Source of the DNA: Gemmatimonas phototrophica
GTDB lineage: Bacteria; Gemmatimonadota; Gemmatimonadetes; Gemmatimonadales; Gemmatimonadaceae
Reading direction: 5' to 3'
Assembly: GCA_945870175.1 (NCBI GenBank)
Contig: CAMBRJ010000067.1
Span: 1 to 9,653, forward strand
Length of the DNA stretch: 9,653 nucleotides
Positions 6,776 through 9,653 of the stretch are shown here, in pieces (the first letter of the stretch is position 1; the number at the start of each line of letters is the position of its first letter). The position numbers and the translations under genes are program-made. The notes under the pieces are model-generated. The model ran no database searches and had not been told where the DNA came from. It worked only from the letters and a program-made list of their open reading frames with translations.

Positions 6776-6782
6776 TGCCCCT

Positions 6783-9653
<2,871 letters not shown>

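Overview
The DNA is GC-rich and densely packed, with most genes less than 100 bases apart. Three things suggest a Gram-negative, free-living bacterium, most likely of the Gemmatimonadota (inference; the sequence contains no rRNA or other marker). These are a TonB-dependent outer-membrane receptor, a membrane-anchored Ser/Thr kinase with a TolB-like and TPR-like exterior, and a TANNNT promoter element placed so close to several ATG codons that the mRNAs would be leaderless.

Layout. Bases 3-2255 (+) hold the 3' part of a large NB-ARC/STAND-type ATPase with C-terminal TPRs; its true N-terminus lies before the window. It converges, 9 bases apart, on a minus-strand group read from about 4408 down to 2265. 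That group holds a small secreted, probably outer-membrane, beta-rich protein (4408-3773), a SEC-C zinc-motif protein (3703-2900) and an unrecognised 200-residue protein (2867-2265). Divergent from the small protein, across a 94-base promoter region, is a TonB-dependent receptor gene on the plus strand (4503-6719). Its frame is cut once, at 5955-5957, by an in-frame TGA. Finally, 6783-9653 (+) is a receptor-like Ser/Thr protein kinase that runs off the right edge.

How they may work together. The small envelope protein and the receptor share a divergent promoter region and may serve the same outer-membrane function. The kinase and the NB-ARC/TPR protein both look like signalling proteins, but nothing in the sequence ties either to the receptor. 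I found no tRNA, rRNA, CRISPR array, transposase or phage gene. Apart from the broken receptor and the NB-ARC protein's altered P-loop, this looks like ordinary chromosomal gene content, and I do not see a clear new multi-gene system.
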